This document shows positions 55,001 through 64,000 of a stretch of 64,000 nucleotides of DNA, one piece after another. Under the pieces are notes generated by a model. That model did no database searches and had not been told where the DNA came from. It saw nothing but the letters and a program-made list of their open reading frames with translations. Position numbers and translations under genes: made by a program. Positions within the stretch are counted from its first letter, which is position 1; every line of letters begins with the position of its first letter. The stretch comes from Paracentrotus lividus (Eukaryota > Echinodermata > Echinoidea > Camarodonta > Echinidae). The stretch lies in assembly GCA_940671915.1 (NCBI GenBank), contig CALNVZ010003425.1:38710939-38774938 (forward strand), written 5' to 3'.

Positions 55001-58000
55001 AACTGTTGACTCATCATGTTCCCGTTTGCATTGAGACTAGGGTTTGAAGGAGATGATTGATAACTGTGATTCATGTTAATCATGTCTTAGCAAGTGAGAT
55101 TAGTGCAAGAGAGTTACATTTTATAAGTGTGTTTGGGGGCGGGGGTCGAAAAGGACAAAGGCAAAATGTTAATATTCTTGCATCTTCTTCAAAGGAATTC
55201 AGATAATAGTTCATTACAAATTCTTGTATCAATTTAATTTTTTTTAATTATGAATGTCAAAGCTTTAAAGAATATGTTGCTGATGCACTATATGTAATAA
55301 TTATTATATTATTTGATGAATAATAATAGAAAATAATGATAGTGTGGGGTTTATAGATCCAGATCAGAGATTACTCTTCAGTTTCCTTCATTTAGTTTCA
55401 TCTCTTCTCTACATATATTTCCGTTCGTACAACCACGCTACAATAGCAACAAAAACAACAATTACAGTATACATGTATGTATAATAACTGTTGCAAGCAT
55501 ATATATTTTACTGTATAAGTGGTTATTTTAACTTATTTCGTGAATCCATTGAAAAGTTCCACTCCATTATAAAGCTACTTCCATGTACAAACATGTATAG
55601 TATAAAATATCGTAAAAATCACGAAACACATCTAAGCAACTTAGATTTCCCAAACTATAGTAAAAAAATCATGAGAATATTGTCTCATACAATGTACAGT
55701 ATATCTTTGTGTAGACAATTAGCCAATGAATCCAAACTATAGCTTACTGTACATGTATATTAAATCCTTGTTGAATTGGACTAATATTGTATTGATTAGT
55801 AGGTTCGGTCCTTTTGGTGAGCATGAAGTGAACGCTAGCTGGGTGGCTGTACAGGAGCTACAAGGACTAGGTCTAAATGAAGATGTAGAACTGGTGGTCA
55901 ATCGTCTTGAAATTAGAACATGATTAAAGAGTTTTGTTCTGTTTCATACATGGTTTGGTCCTTTGGTGAGCATGAAGTGAACGCTAGTGGGTGGCTGTAC
56001 AGGAGCTACAAGGACTAGGTTAAATGAAGATGTAGAACTGGTGGTCAATCCGTCTTAAATTAGCCATATTAAAGAGTATTTTGTTCTGTTTCATATACAG
56101 GGTTTGGTCCCTTTGGTGAGCATGAAGTGAACGCTAGCTGGGTGCTGTACAGGAGCTACAAGGACTAGGTCTAATGAAGATGTAGAACTGGTGGTCAATC
56201 GTCTTAAATTAGACCATATATAAGAGTATTTTGTTCTGTTTCATATACAGGGTTGGTCCCTTTGGTGAGCATGAATGAAGCTAGCTGGGTGGCTGTACAG
56301 GAGCTACAAGGACTAGGTCTAAATGAAGATGTAGAACTGGTGTGTCATCCGTCTTAAATTAGACCATATTAAAGAGTATTTTGTTCTGTTTCATATACAG
56401 GGTTTGGTCCCTTTGGTGAGCATGAAGTGAACGCTAGCTGGGTGGCTGTACAGGAGCTACAAGGACTAGGTCTAAATGAAGATGTAGAACTGGTGGTCAA
56501 TCCGTCTTAAATTAGACCATATTAAAGAGTATTTTGTTCTGTTCATATACAGGGTTTGGTCCCTTTGGTGAGCATGAAGTGAACGCTAGCTGGGTGGCTG
56601 TACAGGAGCTACAAGGATTAGGTCTAAATGAGATGTTAGAACTGGTGGTCAATCCGTCTTAATTAGACCATATTAAAGAGTATTTTGTTCTGTTTCATAT
56701 ACAGGGTTTGTCCTTTGGTGAGCATGAAGTGAAACTGCTAGCTGGGTGGCTGTACAGGAGCTACAAGGACTAGGTCTAAATGAAGATGTAGATCTGGTGG
56801 TCAAAGAGGTACCGGTCATCTATGATACAGTGGACACAACCGTGCCAGCCCTATGGAAGGAATATAATCCAGAGGTATTAAAGGGAAAAAGGATTGTGAT
56901 TTAGACCGATAATGAGAATATGGACCCAAAAATCTTTTCAAATTTCTCCTCGGAGGAGGTGTAAAATGGAGAGCAGTGGTCTGCTAGTTACCAGGTTCCA
57001 ATTAAAAGGGGGATCTCATTGAACAGCGAAAGCTTGCTGTTGCGAATAAACACATGGCCATACAGACATGGTCTAGCTCATTCTGTGAACAGTATCAACA
57101 TGGCCTATTTTCTTCTTTTTTTTTTTTACCTGTTGGAGACAAGCTGATTTGGCTCTAACATACATTTCCCATAGACCTTAGCCCGGATATAATCAGGCTC
57201 AGTCTTTAATAGGTCAAAGGCAAACACATTACAAAGGAAAATGGGTCATTTTGATATCTCCTGAATTGGAGAGGGCCAGACTCTCCTACAGACATGAAAG
57301 GCACCATGCTCATTCGCAACATTTGCGGGCATTCGCTGTACAGTGACATACCCCTAAATAATATCATTTGCTTGGGTTAAAAAGAGATACATGTAACTAT
57401 GCTTTTCCCTACAAATTCAAACACCCACAACCATTTAAGTGCTCCCAGAGCAATTGGATAAATAAAATCAATCAATTATTACTTTTTGGAGGGTAAATGA
57501 TTATTGTGCCAAGTCATCTAATCATGATCCAACATGCCTCTTTCATTCATAAACCAATTAATACTGCTGGAGATGATACATCAAAGAAATTACTCTAAAA
57601 AATTTTACCTTAGTTCCGAAGTGATTAATACTGTTCGAAGGTACTTTTTCTTCTTTTGTATCCACCACTTACAACATTAAAGGGGAAAATATATTTCACA
57701 CAACATATGTTGAGCTCAGAAGGAGGTAAGATATATTTTGGGGGAAAAAGATGGAGAAAATCTGAAAATTTGGGCACAATACAAATGGAGAGTTGTCCAT
57801 GAAATCGGCCGTTTTGAAGCCGATGTTGCCAATTTGAGGATCCCCGTAAAAGGTAAAGCGAGACTTTCCAAACTTCCATAACTTTCTTATTTTATAACCG
57901 ATTTTGATGAAACTTTTTTTTAAATTGCTCCTCTCATTATGCTCTTTCCTATAAAATTGATTATTTCCTTGGGTATAACACACACAAAAAAATTAAAACA

Positions 58001-61000
58001 AATATATATATTTGGCCACGACTTTGCACATTGTACAGCCCTCTCATTTGCAGCCATCAGATCATCTTGGTTGCAGTGTTCCTTTTCTGGACATTGAAGG
58101 AGGTGTCCCATAGTTTGCGGCAATCGCAATTTATATTATCATCTTGAGTGTAACCCCATTTTCGCATATTAATTTTACACCGACCCAATCCTGTGTGAAA
58201 TCAAAGGTAGGCCTACTATTACTTACTATACATGTAGATGTACATGTATGAAGTTCTCAATTTTGAATCTTATTAGTGACAGGAACGAAATAAAGTTTTA
58301 TTGTCTGCCTTGCAGTACATGTTTATAAACACCAGTTGCCTTTGCTGGTACAATGTGTGTACACATAACATGTATATGTTTTGGATTTTGTCAAATACTT
58401 GACATTTTACAGGTACATGCCATCACATTTGGACAACCCTCAAATCACTTTAAGTTTTATGCATGTACCTTGTAAACTAAACACCCGACTTGTTGTAAAT
58501 GTAAATTTGAAAGCTGAACTCCAAGTGTAACAGTAGGCCTATCTAGGGAAATAATCCTGTTTTGGCCTTGTGTTCTTTGTAGATACACTACTGTATTCGC
58601 TGTTATTTTCGCTCAATTCATTTTTTCGCGCTGAGCAGCTTCAAAATGGGGTCATCCCGATAGTCCGCGGGTCCTATAGTCCGCGGGTCCGATAGTCCGC
58701 GGGTCCGATAGTCCGCGGGTCCTATAGTCCGCGGGTCCTGTAGTCCGCGGGTCCGATAGTCCGCGGGTCCGATAGTCCGCAGGTCCGTTAGTCCGCGGGT
58801 TCGATAGTCCGCGGGGGGGGGGTGATGTTTGTTACTCTCATGGTTCGTTAGTCCGAATATGGAAAAAAGGTTCGTTAGTCCGAAAATGGCAAAAAGGTTC
58901 GTTAGTCCAAAAATGGAAAAAAGGTTTGTTAGTCCGGAAATAGAAAAAGGTTCGTTAGTCCGAAAATGGAAAAAAGGTTCGTTAGTCCGAAAATGGAAAA
59001 AAGGTTTGTTAGTCCGAAAATGGAAAAAAGGTTCGTTAGTCCGAAAATGGAAAAAAGTTTCGTTAGTCCGAAAATAGAAAAGGTTCGTTTTTCCGAATTT
59101 TTGTTATATCCAAAAATAGAAAAGGTTCGCTATTCCGAAAATAGAATGAGGTTGGTAAGTCCAAAAATAGAAAATGTTTGTTATTCCGAAAATATTAAAA
59201 GGTTCGTTAGTCCAAAATTAGAAAAGGTTTGTTATTCCTAATTTTCGTTATTTTTCAAAAGTTTAACTCGAATTTATATAGAGAGGAAAAGAGAATTTCA
59301 ATTTTGGCCCTCTTTTTCTTGCTCTCGCTCTCGCATGTTTTTTTTTTTTTTTCACCCGTATATTGAGATTATTATAAAATTGAAAAGCATACAATTATAG
59401 AATATATCAAAGCGATCATATAATGTCAACAATTTTCTCTTTTTTTTTTTTTGCCTTGCTTTCAAATCATTAACGAATAACGAACTTTATTGTATTTTGG
59501 GAATAATGAACCTTCGGATTAACAAACCTTTTCTATTTTAGGAATAATGAACCTTTTTGTATTTTTGGTTATAACAAAAATTCGGACTAACGAACCTTTT
59601 CCATTTTCGGACTTACGAACCTTTTCTATTTTCGGACTAATGAAACTTTTTTCCATTTTCGGACTAACGAACCTTTTTTCCATTTTCGGACTAACAAACC
59701 TTTTTCCATTTTCGGACTAACGAACCTTTTTTCCATTTTCGGACTAACGAACCATGAGAGTAACAAACATCACCCCCCCCCTCGCGGACTATCGGACCCG
59801 CGGACTAACGGACCCGCGGACTATCGTACCTGCGGACTATCGGACCCACGGACTATCGGGCTGTAACCTTCAAAACATAATCATAGGGTTTTTAATTCGT
59901 GCTGCATTTACGTAAGAACGCAATTGAACCCATATAAAACATACATAAGAAGATATGCTCATATATTAGCGTGTTTTTAAATTCGTACCTACCGATCTTT
60001 GCGCGAAATCCGTGAAAATGAATGTACTACGAATATTTCCATGAGTACAGTATTTGACAATGCATAAAATTCATTATTGTAGTGTGTTTGCACAGCCTGG
60101 TGTTAACATTGCAATCTTTTTGAAGGGAATACTTGAAAAATATAATAACAAATTTGCCCTGTTTCTATTAATTTAAAAGATTTATTTTGACCTTTAAGAA
60201 AGCCGGGACGTTGTCTGATCAGCCAGAAGTTAAGAAATACAACGCTTCAACTTTCAAAGTAGATTGGAGGGAGGGACCTGAACTCCACTCAAGCGTGAAT
60301 TTGGTGCTTCCACGGTGCAAGCTTATGCGGCGGTCACAACTCGTCGTAGGCTACGGGGCACATGCCATCAACGTAGCCTGCGTTGCATGTACAATGCACG
60401 CACAGGGCCTGGGTCAACTTCTGCGATTCCTGTGTTTCTTTAGTAAGGGTATTGTAAAAACTTCCTGCACGTTGTACATGCATTGTACCTGCGAGGTACA
60501 TCCGCTGCACGAATTTTCTACGAAATTCATCGTAAGGAGTTGCACGTTGATGGTACGGCGAGTTGTGACCGCTGCATAAGGGTGCTATCTCATTTCGCGG
60601 AGACGTCTCCGCGACAGAATAGAAATTTCGTCTCCGTGACGGATAAATAGTATAAGAGACGTCTCCGTGACAATTTATGAAAAAAATTTGTCCCTGAAAT
60701 TCAGGAGACGTCTCTAATACTATTTATCTGTCGGGGAGACGAAATATCTATTCTGTTGCGGAGACGTTTCCGCGAGGTGAGATACATGTAGCACCCTTCG
60801 TCTGTTGTCCCTCAAAAGTGTTACAAGTTTTTATTGGTGTTAATACATTATGACCAGTTTACTAACATATATTCAAATTTTATGCATACTTTTTCCTGGC
60901 GACATGGTAACAAGGTATTCTAACAACCTGTAATAAAAGAATGAACTACAATACATGGAATCCAGTTTGCATACATTAGTTGTTGCTATGTCAGGCGAGC

Positions 61001-64000
61001 CTCTGGCAAGCCAACCTTTGTTTTAAAAAGAGTATGCATGCATAAAATTTGAATATGTTAGTAAACTGGTCTATTGACAGAAAAAGCCTGATCCTCTCTG
61101 ATCTGGCTTAATATTCATGGGTGTTGAGAAAACTACGCTACATGTATTTCTAAACTTAGTCTGATAAAGCATCATGTCCATCTTTTGGGCCTTAGGGTAT
61201 AATTTCTAATGTACATCTCCTGGTATTGTGCATTAAGGATCCTGCATTCCTCAACCCTGGTAGACTAAAATACAAACACAAACAAAATATTGTATTTTAC
61301 AACACAACTGTGTTGTAAAATATAACTACTGTGATAACTTAAGTTTGTTCAACATGTATGCCAAAAAAAGACCATGATTCTCATATTTAATTCACCAATA
61401 AATCGTCACATTAAAGAACATTTAAAGTGAAACTAGTGTTCTGGTCATGACATTGAAATGTGGAAGACAGTGTCTAAAAGTGATTTGGAGAGGTTGATAA
61501 CATTTTACCTAAGCATTTTTTTTTTGTGCTGTGAGGTTTTAGAATTGCCAAAATGATAAGAAATTAAACCAATTCAGCTTTGAGTCACATGCACTTACAC
61601 AGCAATGCATGTATGAGGCAACACAAAATGGTCGAGACCCAAACATGTTAACTTTGTGGTATATTTTGGATCATATTATAACTATTAGGGCATTTTAAGA
61701 GCACTCTTTCCTTATGGAGCTTTTTATTATGAAATTCTTCCCAAATAACATGAAAAATAACAGGAAAGCTCACAATAATTTTCTTCATCTTTCCCACACC
61801 TTCCCACTACACTAGATTCCCTTTAAAGAGGTTTTTTCCAAGCTCGATTAAATATGTATTTTGCTGACAGTAAAACTGATGGAAAATTAATATTTTTTTA
61901 AGCATAGGAAATGACAAATTTCCTCTAATGTGTCACTCATCCACTTATGTATGTAAATGTATCATTGAAGCAAGCTACTTTTTCACAAATGATTTCTTCA
62001 TAATATGTGTGCTACATGTGTCAAATACATGGTTCTGCAATCACTTTAAAATAAAGGCCTGAAATGTTATTTTTTAAAGATCTGTGTGCATACAAATGTA
62101 GGACAATTTCATAATTAAGGCGTGTATAATAAGAAGGATAACAGACAAAATGATCAAAATAAATGATTAATATCAACTGTTACAAAAATACTAAATGAAT
62201 TAATGCTTTCATTCAAACAACTAAATTGTATGTCAGGCATCATTTATAAGGGAAACAGAGTTAAAGAGGAATAAAATATGAATGATATTGATAAGAAACA
62301 GTGAAAATGATTAGAAGCTACACAAATGTACAGGAGTAATAACTTTGTTTAAAACTAAGGTAATTTTAAAATGTGTTTATTTAGCATTTTTATTAATTTT
62401 TAAATTGAAAGTCATATATGGGGCTACTGGATGCTTAGAACTGAAAACATAAATCAACTACAGGGGTCCAAAAGCTACAGTGTGTCTCAAAGCTTTGCAC
62501 TACATACCATGCACTAAAAAAAATGAGCAAAAAATATTTGAGCCCAAAATATGCATTAAATTTATAATCTATATTTGTTATATAGTCTTATAATTTGAAA
62601 AAAAAAAAAAAAAAGAATTGGAAGAAAACCCATAACTAGAAGTGTGAAATCAAATTAAAAGGAGTTGGTAACTTGAAAGGTCCAATTGCCTTCCTCCAGC
62701 AATATACAACTATTAAAGGGAAGCTTTGGACCCGAAATAAGTTGCTTTTAAAAAAAGCAGAAAAATTAGAAAATCAAATTAAAACAAGTTTGAAGAAAAT
62801 CGGACTAATAATGAGAAAGTTATGAATATTTTCTTCAAACTTTTCTATTCTGTTTTTCTAATTATTCTGCTTTTTTTTAAAGCAACTTATTTTGGGTCCT
62901 GGGCCCGTATTCCATAAACGACTTAAGCATTTGTCTTAAGTCTAAGTATTTTTTCTAAGATTTTGTCTAAGATAAGAAAAATGCCTTAGCCATATTCCAA
63001 ACACGATGGGCTCTTTGTCTACGTTCAGAAAAAAATAAGCAAAAGTCTTAACTTGTTATGACGTCACAAAGGTCGCGCAGAAGCAAAATGAAAAAAATAG
63101 TTGCGCGCAACAAAGGGCCTTATGCCCTACGCAATCTGTATAAAATACGCTTATAAAAGTTTCACTTTTCCGTTTTGGAAATAAATTTGTAACCATTTAT
63201 GGATGTCGTTACTATTTAGTTTATATCTCTTGAACAGAATTAAACTGTTTAAAAGTATAAGCTGCTTCACATTGCAAATTATGTCTGAAATGTATCTGAT
63301 TATTTCAAAAGAATTTGATTAATGTTTTCATGTTTAGTTTGTGGTTTCAAATGAGCTTGCCGTATAATCAGCATATAAGTTAAGCCACTATGTAGTAGGC
63401 TTAAAGTTAAGATAAAATTCTCATTTTTATGAGCGTATTTGAAGGCGCATCTCGATTTAAGACTTTTGGCTTAGCCAAAATCTAAGAATTTATGCTTAAA
63501 CTGTCAAAATCGGCTAAGCCAAAAGTCTTAAGTTAAGAAAAAAATCTTAGCCATTTTGGGTTTATGGATTGCGCATTTTGGCTAAGAATTTTGTCTTAGC
63601 CAAAAGATAAGCAAAAATGCTTACATTTCATGCTTAAGTCGTTTATGGAATACGGGCCCAGAGCTTTCCTTTATGACTGAGAGAGTATTGATCTTGCACT
63701 GAATTCAGTATTTGCTGTAAATTTTATGCAATGCTCTTCACAACGGAATGATATATACAGAATATGAAGCAACAATATGGTGTAAAAATATTCCCATTAA
63801 ATGTTGATTTATATTACTTCCAAGCTACAAACAACAAATTGCATACATGTAGCTTTACATGTAGGTCTCCCCTCTCCCTTTATACAGTGTATAATGAATT
63901 TTTGTGGAGTAACAACAAATTTGTGTTTCTTGCCTCAATAGCTGATGGTACATGTCGGAGTATCCAGTGTTGCCTCAGAGCTTACCTTGGAGCAACAAGG
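46064..64000 (+). CDS. PGPEP1: Pyroglutamyl-peptidase I orthologue, 5' part (exons 1-3, 3' end outside window)
   Basis: Exon 1 (46064-46097), exon 2 (true copy 56705-56874) and exon 3 (63942 onward) join in phase. They place exactly 68 residues before the LMVHVGVS strand, the same number as in human PGPEP1. The enzyme is a cytosolic cysteine peptidase (family C15) that removes N-terminal pyroglutamate from peptides. Recognisable text: KKTVVVTG, then FGPFGEHEVNASWVAVQEL (from intact copies of exon 2), VPVIYDTVDTTVPALWKEY and HVGVSSVASELTLEQQ. The Glu codon at 63990-63992 aligns to catalytic Glu85; the Cys and His are beyond the window. As written, the full-length exon 2 copy has small indels giving an in-frame stop, so either the assembly has errors or this locus is damaged. 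Confidence 0.9.
46700..48310 (+). mobile_element. Decayed non-LTR retrotransposon with reverse-transcriptase remnants
   Basis: Across shifted frames one can read NGQYGFRKGLSTSTALLDFI, YINDI and FIADDTSVFI (the RT ADD motif), then NVAGLFQQFS near the C-terminus. Many frameshifts and stops; not functional. Lies in PGPEP1 intron 1 in the sense orientation. Confidence 0.8.
48440..48530. repeat. (ATT)n / TTATTG simple repeat
   Basis: A TTATTATTATTG run followed by a G-run at 48526-48536, bordering the pyrimidine tract. Confidence 0.9.
48537..49440. repeat. ~900-nt polypyrimidine tract on the plus strand
   Basis: Nearly all C/T with a strong TTC/CTT/TCC bias. Gives long spurious Ser/Phe/Leu-rich frames on the plus strand. 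A purine/pyrimidine mirror-rich tract of this size can form triplex DNA. Confidence 0.88.
49441..51061. other. PGPEP1 intron 1, unremarkable part
   Basis: AT-rich. Positions 50580-50650 and the reverse complement near 50850-50930 (GGTTGAG, CAGGC/GCCTGG, TTTCGAG) look like degenerate inverted-repeat ends of an older element of about 0.35 kb. No exon. Confidence 0.45.
51419..53708. mobile_element. GGGCAAGTCC element, 4-bp duplication ATAA, word-punctuated
   Basis: Starts GGGCAAGTCCAAGCTATTT and ends with its mirror AAATAGCTTGGACTTGCCC, with ATAA on both sides. The neighbouring duplicate at about 51247 shows the empty site (GATAAGC). The body is non-coding and contains TCCCACGCGTTACT or its inverse at 51599, 51771, 51938, 51959, 53294, 53310, 53504 and 53670. 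Confidence 0.87.
52871..53033. repeat. Inverted repeat with GACAACTACCCC words
   Basis: AGACAACTACCCC on the left and GGGGTAGTTGTC on the right, each repeated two to three times. Nested inside 51419-53708. Confidence 0.65.
54287..55802. other. PGPEP1 intron 1, distal part
   Basis: Contains the GC-rich CACGTG-bearing segment (54640-54745) and the ACATGTAC repeat (54917-54974). No exon seen. Confidence 0.5.
54917..54974. repeat. ACATGTAC simple repeat
   Basis: ACATGTACAAGTACATGTAC-type units, self-complementary. Confidence 0.9.
55803..55920 (+). pseudogene. PGPEP1 exon 2 shadow, copy 1 (most diverged edge)
   Basis: Encodes FGPFGEHEVNASWVAVQELQ then breaks at GTGGTCAATCGTC. The preceding AG is GATTAGTAG rather than CATATACAG, so it is the edge of the array. 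Confidence 0.85.
55952..56065 (+). pseudogene. PGPEP1 exon 2 shadow, copy 2
   Basis: The acceptor region reads CATACATG instead of CATATACAG. Several single-base losses (GCTAGTGGGTGG, GGTTAAATG) disrupt the frame. Confidence 0.85.
56101..56214 (+). pseudogene. PGPEP1 exon 2 shadow, copy 3
   Basis: Acceptor TATACAG intact. Single-base losses at GGGTGCTGTAC and GTCTAATGAAG shift the frame. Confidence 0.85.
56251..56362 (+). pseudogene. PGPEP1 exon 2 shadow, copy 4
   Basis: Acceptor intact; losses at GGTTGGTCC and GAATGAAGCTAG. Confidence 0.85.
56401..56515 (+). pseudogene. PGPEP1 exon 2 shadow, copy 5 (intact first 38 codons)
   Basis: The cleanest copy: acceptor CATATACAG and an open frame from FGPFGEHEV through LNEDVELVV, then a switch to intron-like sequence with stop and no donor. 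Confidence 0.88.
56553..56665 (+). pseudogene. PGPEP1 exon 2 shadow, copy 6
   Basis: Acceptor intact; local indels at AAATGAGATGTTAG. It lies directly upstream of the full exon, with a period of 152 bp. Confidence 0.85.
56705..56874 (+). CDS. PGPEP1: PGPEP1 exon 2, only full-length copy (copy 7)
   Basis: Acceptor CATATACAG, donor AGAG|GTATTA. 170 nt, the length needed for correct phase. The second half reads EVPVIYDTVDTTVPALWKEY. In the first half, two single-base losses (GGTTTG-TCC-TTTGG) and two gains (GTGAAACTGCTAG) net to zero, but as written they produce TGA after four codons. Other copies show the intact version. Confidence 0.85.
56875..58590. other. PGPEP1 intron 2, proximal part
   Basis: Holds the inverted relative of the 35540 repeat (57125-57215) and a block (57600-57970, CATAACTTTCTTATTTTATAA) that reads like a common interspersed repeat. 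No exon. Confidence 0.5.
58591..60050. mobile_element. Mariner-like MITE interrupted by a foldback element
   Basis: Starts CTGTATTCGCTG and ends GAGTACAG, with TA on both sides. After removing 58647-59867 and one duplication, about 231 bp remain, matching the 232-bp intact copy at 35924-36155. Confidence 0.88.
58647..59867. mobile_element. Foldback element with tandem-repeat arms and 8-bp duplication CTTCAAAA
   Basis: Each arm has an outer array of GGTCCGATAGTCCGCG units (about 15-16 bp) and an inner array of GGTTCGTTAGTCCGAAAATG-type units (~27 bp), in inverted order on the two sides around an AT-rich centre at about 59280-59460. CTTCAAAA flanks it at 58639-58646 and 59868-59875. The ORFs across it (repeating RFVSPKMEK) are artefacts. 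Confidence 0.88.
60580..60796. mobile_element. GACGTCTC-rich MITE, copy 3
   Basis: Left end GGGTGCTATCTCATTT, right end GTGAGATACATGTAGCACCC, with a 6-nt insertion in the right arm. Same family as 36718-37134 and 27835-28126. Confidence 0.82.
60852..61071. mobile_element. Inverted-repeat MITE (GACCAGTTTACTAAC arms)
   Basis: GACCAGTTTACTAACATAT and TTCAAATTTTATGCATACT on the left mirror 61030-61071. ~220 bp. Confidence 0.75.
61428..61826. repeat. Interspersed repeat, second copy of 9787-10135
   Basis: Same orientation and order of words as the HERC1-intron copy, with a ~45-nt extra segment before the end. Confidence 0.8.
61827..62712. other. PGPEP1 intron 2, AT-rich part
   Basis: I see nothing with clear structure here apart from A-runs. 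Confidence 0.5.
62713..63672. mobile_element. TIR element (TAAAGGGAAGC ends) split by a second element
   Basis: The left arm TAAAGGGAAGCTTTGGACCC and an internal mirror (AAGCAACTTATTTTGGGTCC) are completed by GAGCTTTCCTTTA after the nested insertion 62901-63659. Confidence 0.75.
62901..63659. mobile_element. Nested TIR element, GGGCCCGTATTCC ends
   Basis: The left end GGGCCCGTATTCCATAAACG continues ACTTAAGCAT and is mirrored exactly at 63630-63659. The body repeats TCTTAAG/CTTAGCCAAAA words in both orientations. 759 bp. Confidence 0.87.
63942..64000 (+). CDS. PGPEP1: PGPEP1 exon 3, cut by window end
   Basis: Acceptor CTCAATAG, phase 0. Encodes LMVHVGVSSVASELTLEQQ, aligned with human LVVHVGVSGMATTVTLEKC. 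The Glu of TLE is the expected catalytic-site Glu. Confidence 0.9.
   Translation, partial: MMVHVGVSSVASELTLEQQ

Noticed and set aside
58655-58820. CRISPR-like regular array
   Set aside because: Units are contiguous short tandem repeats without spacers, in a eukaryotic transposable element.
58829-59241. Open frame of repeated RFVSPKMEK units
   Set aside because: It is the 27-bp unit of the foldback arms; the mirrored arm shows it is non-coding repeat.

Overview
This is a eukaryotic, intron-rich, AT-rich window. It has trinucleotide microsatellites, (ACATGTAC)-type repeats and a dense layer of small TIR elements, SINEs and broken LINEs. The two protein genes are animal genes. The repeat style looks most like a marine deuterostome such as an echinoderm, probably a sea urchin, but that is an inference from style and no species marker is present.

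Minus strand, 39313 down to 4168: the first 24 coding exons (1582 codons) of a HERC1 orthologue, the giant RCC1/HECT ubiquitin ligase. I joined the exons by hand. Every junction has GT/AG and a compatible phase, and the protein follows vertebrate HERC1 co-linearly, including the whole N-terminal RCC1-like domain (about residues 374-738). The SPRY, WD40, second RCC1 and HECT parts lie beyond the left edge.

Plus strand, 46064 to the right edge: the start of a pyroglutamyl-peptidase I (PGPEP1) orthologue. Exon 1 is tiny, exon 2 is present as a seven-copy tandem array, and exon 3 is cut by the window end just after the expected catalytic Glu. The two genes are divergent (head to head), with about 6.7 kb between their start codons.

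The most unusual signal is a recurring 'exon shadow' pattern. At least seven exons (HERC1 8, 12, 13, 15, 16 and 24; PGPEP1 2) have one to six partial tandem copies in the adjacent intron. Copies upstream of the true exon keep its 5' part and acceptor. Copies downstream keep its 3' part and donor. Two copies next to HERC1 exon 13 form complete, in-frame, phase-0 candidate cassette exons (34 and 36 codons).

The rest is mobile-element sediment. It includes nested TIR elements whose target-site duplications can be read directly, and a 1.2 kb foldback element with an 8-bp duplication sitting inside a mariner-like MITE. There is also a group of 2-3 kb non-coding elements, several starting GGGCAA, whose bodies are punctuated by their own short word (for example TCCCACGCGTTACT or TGTAACGTCAGTTACCG). 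I found no tRNA, rRNA or CRISPR array. All calls are from reading the sequence; no database search was run.
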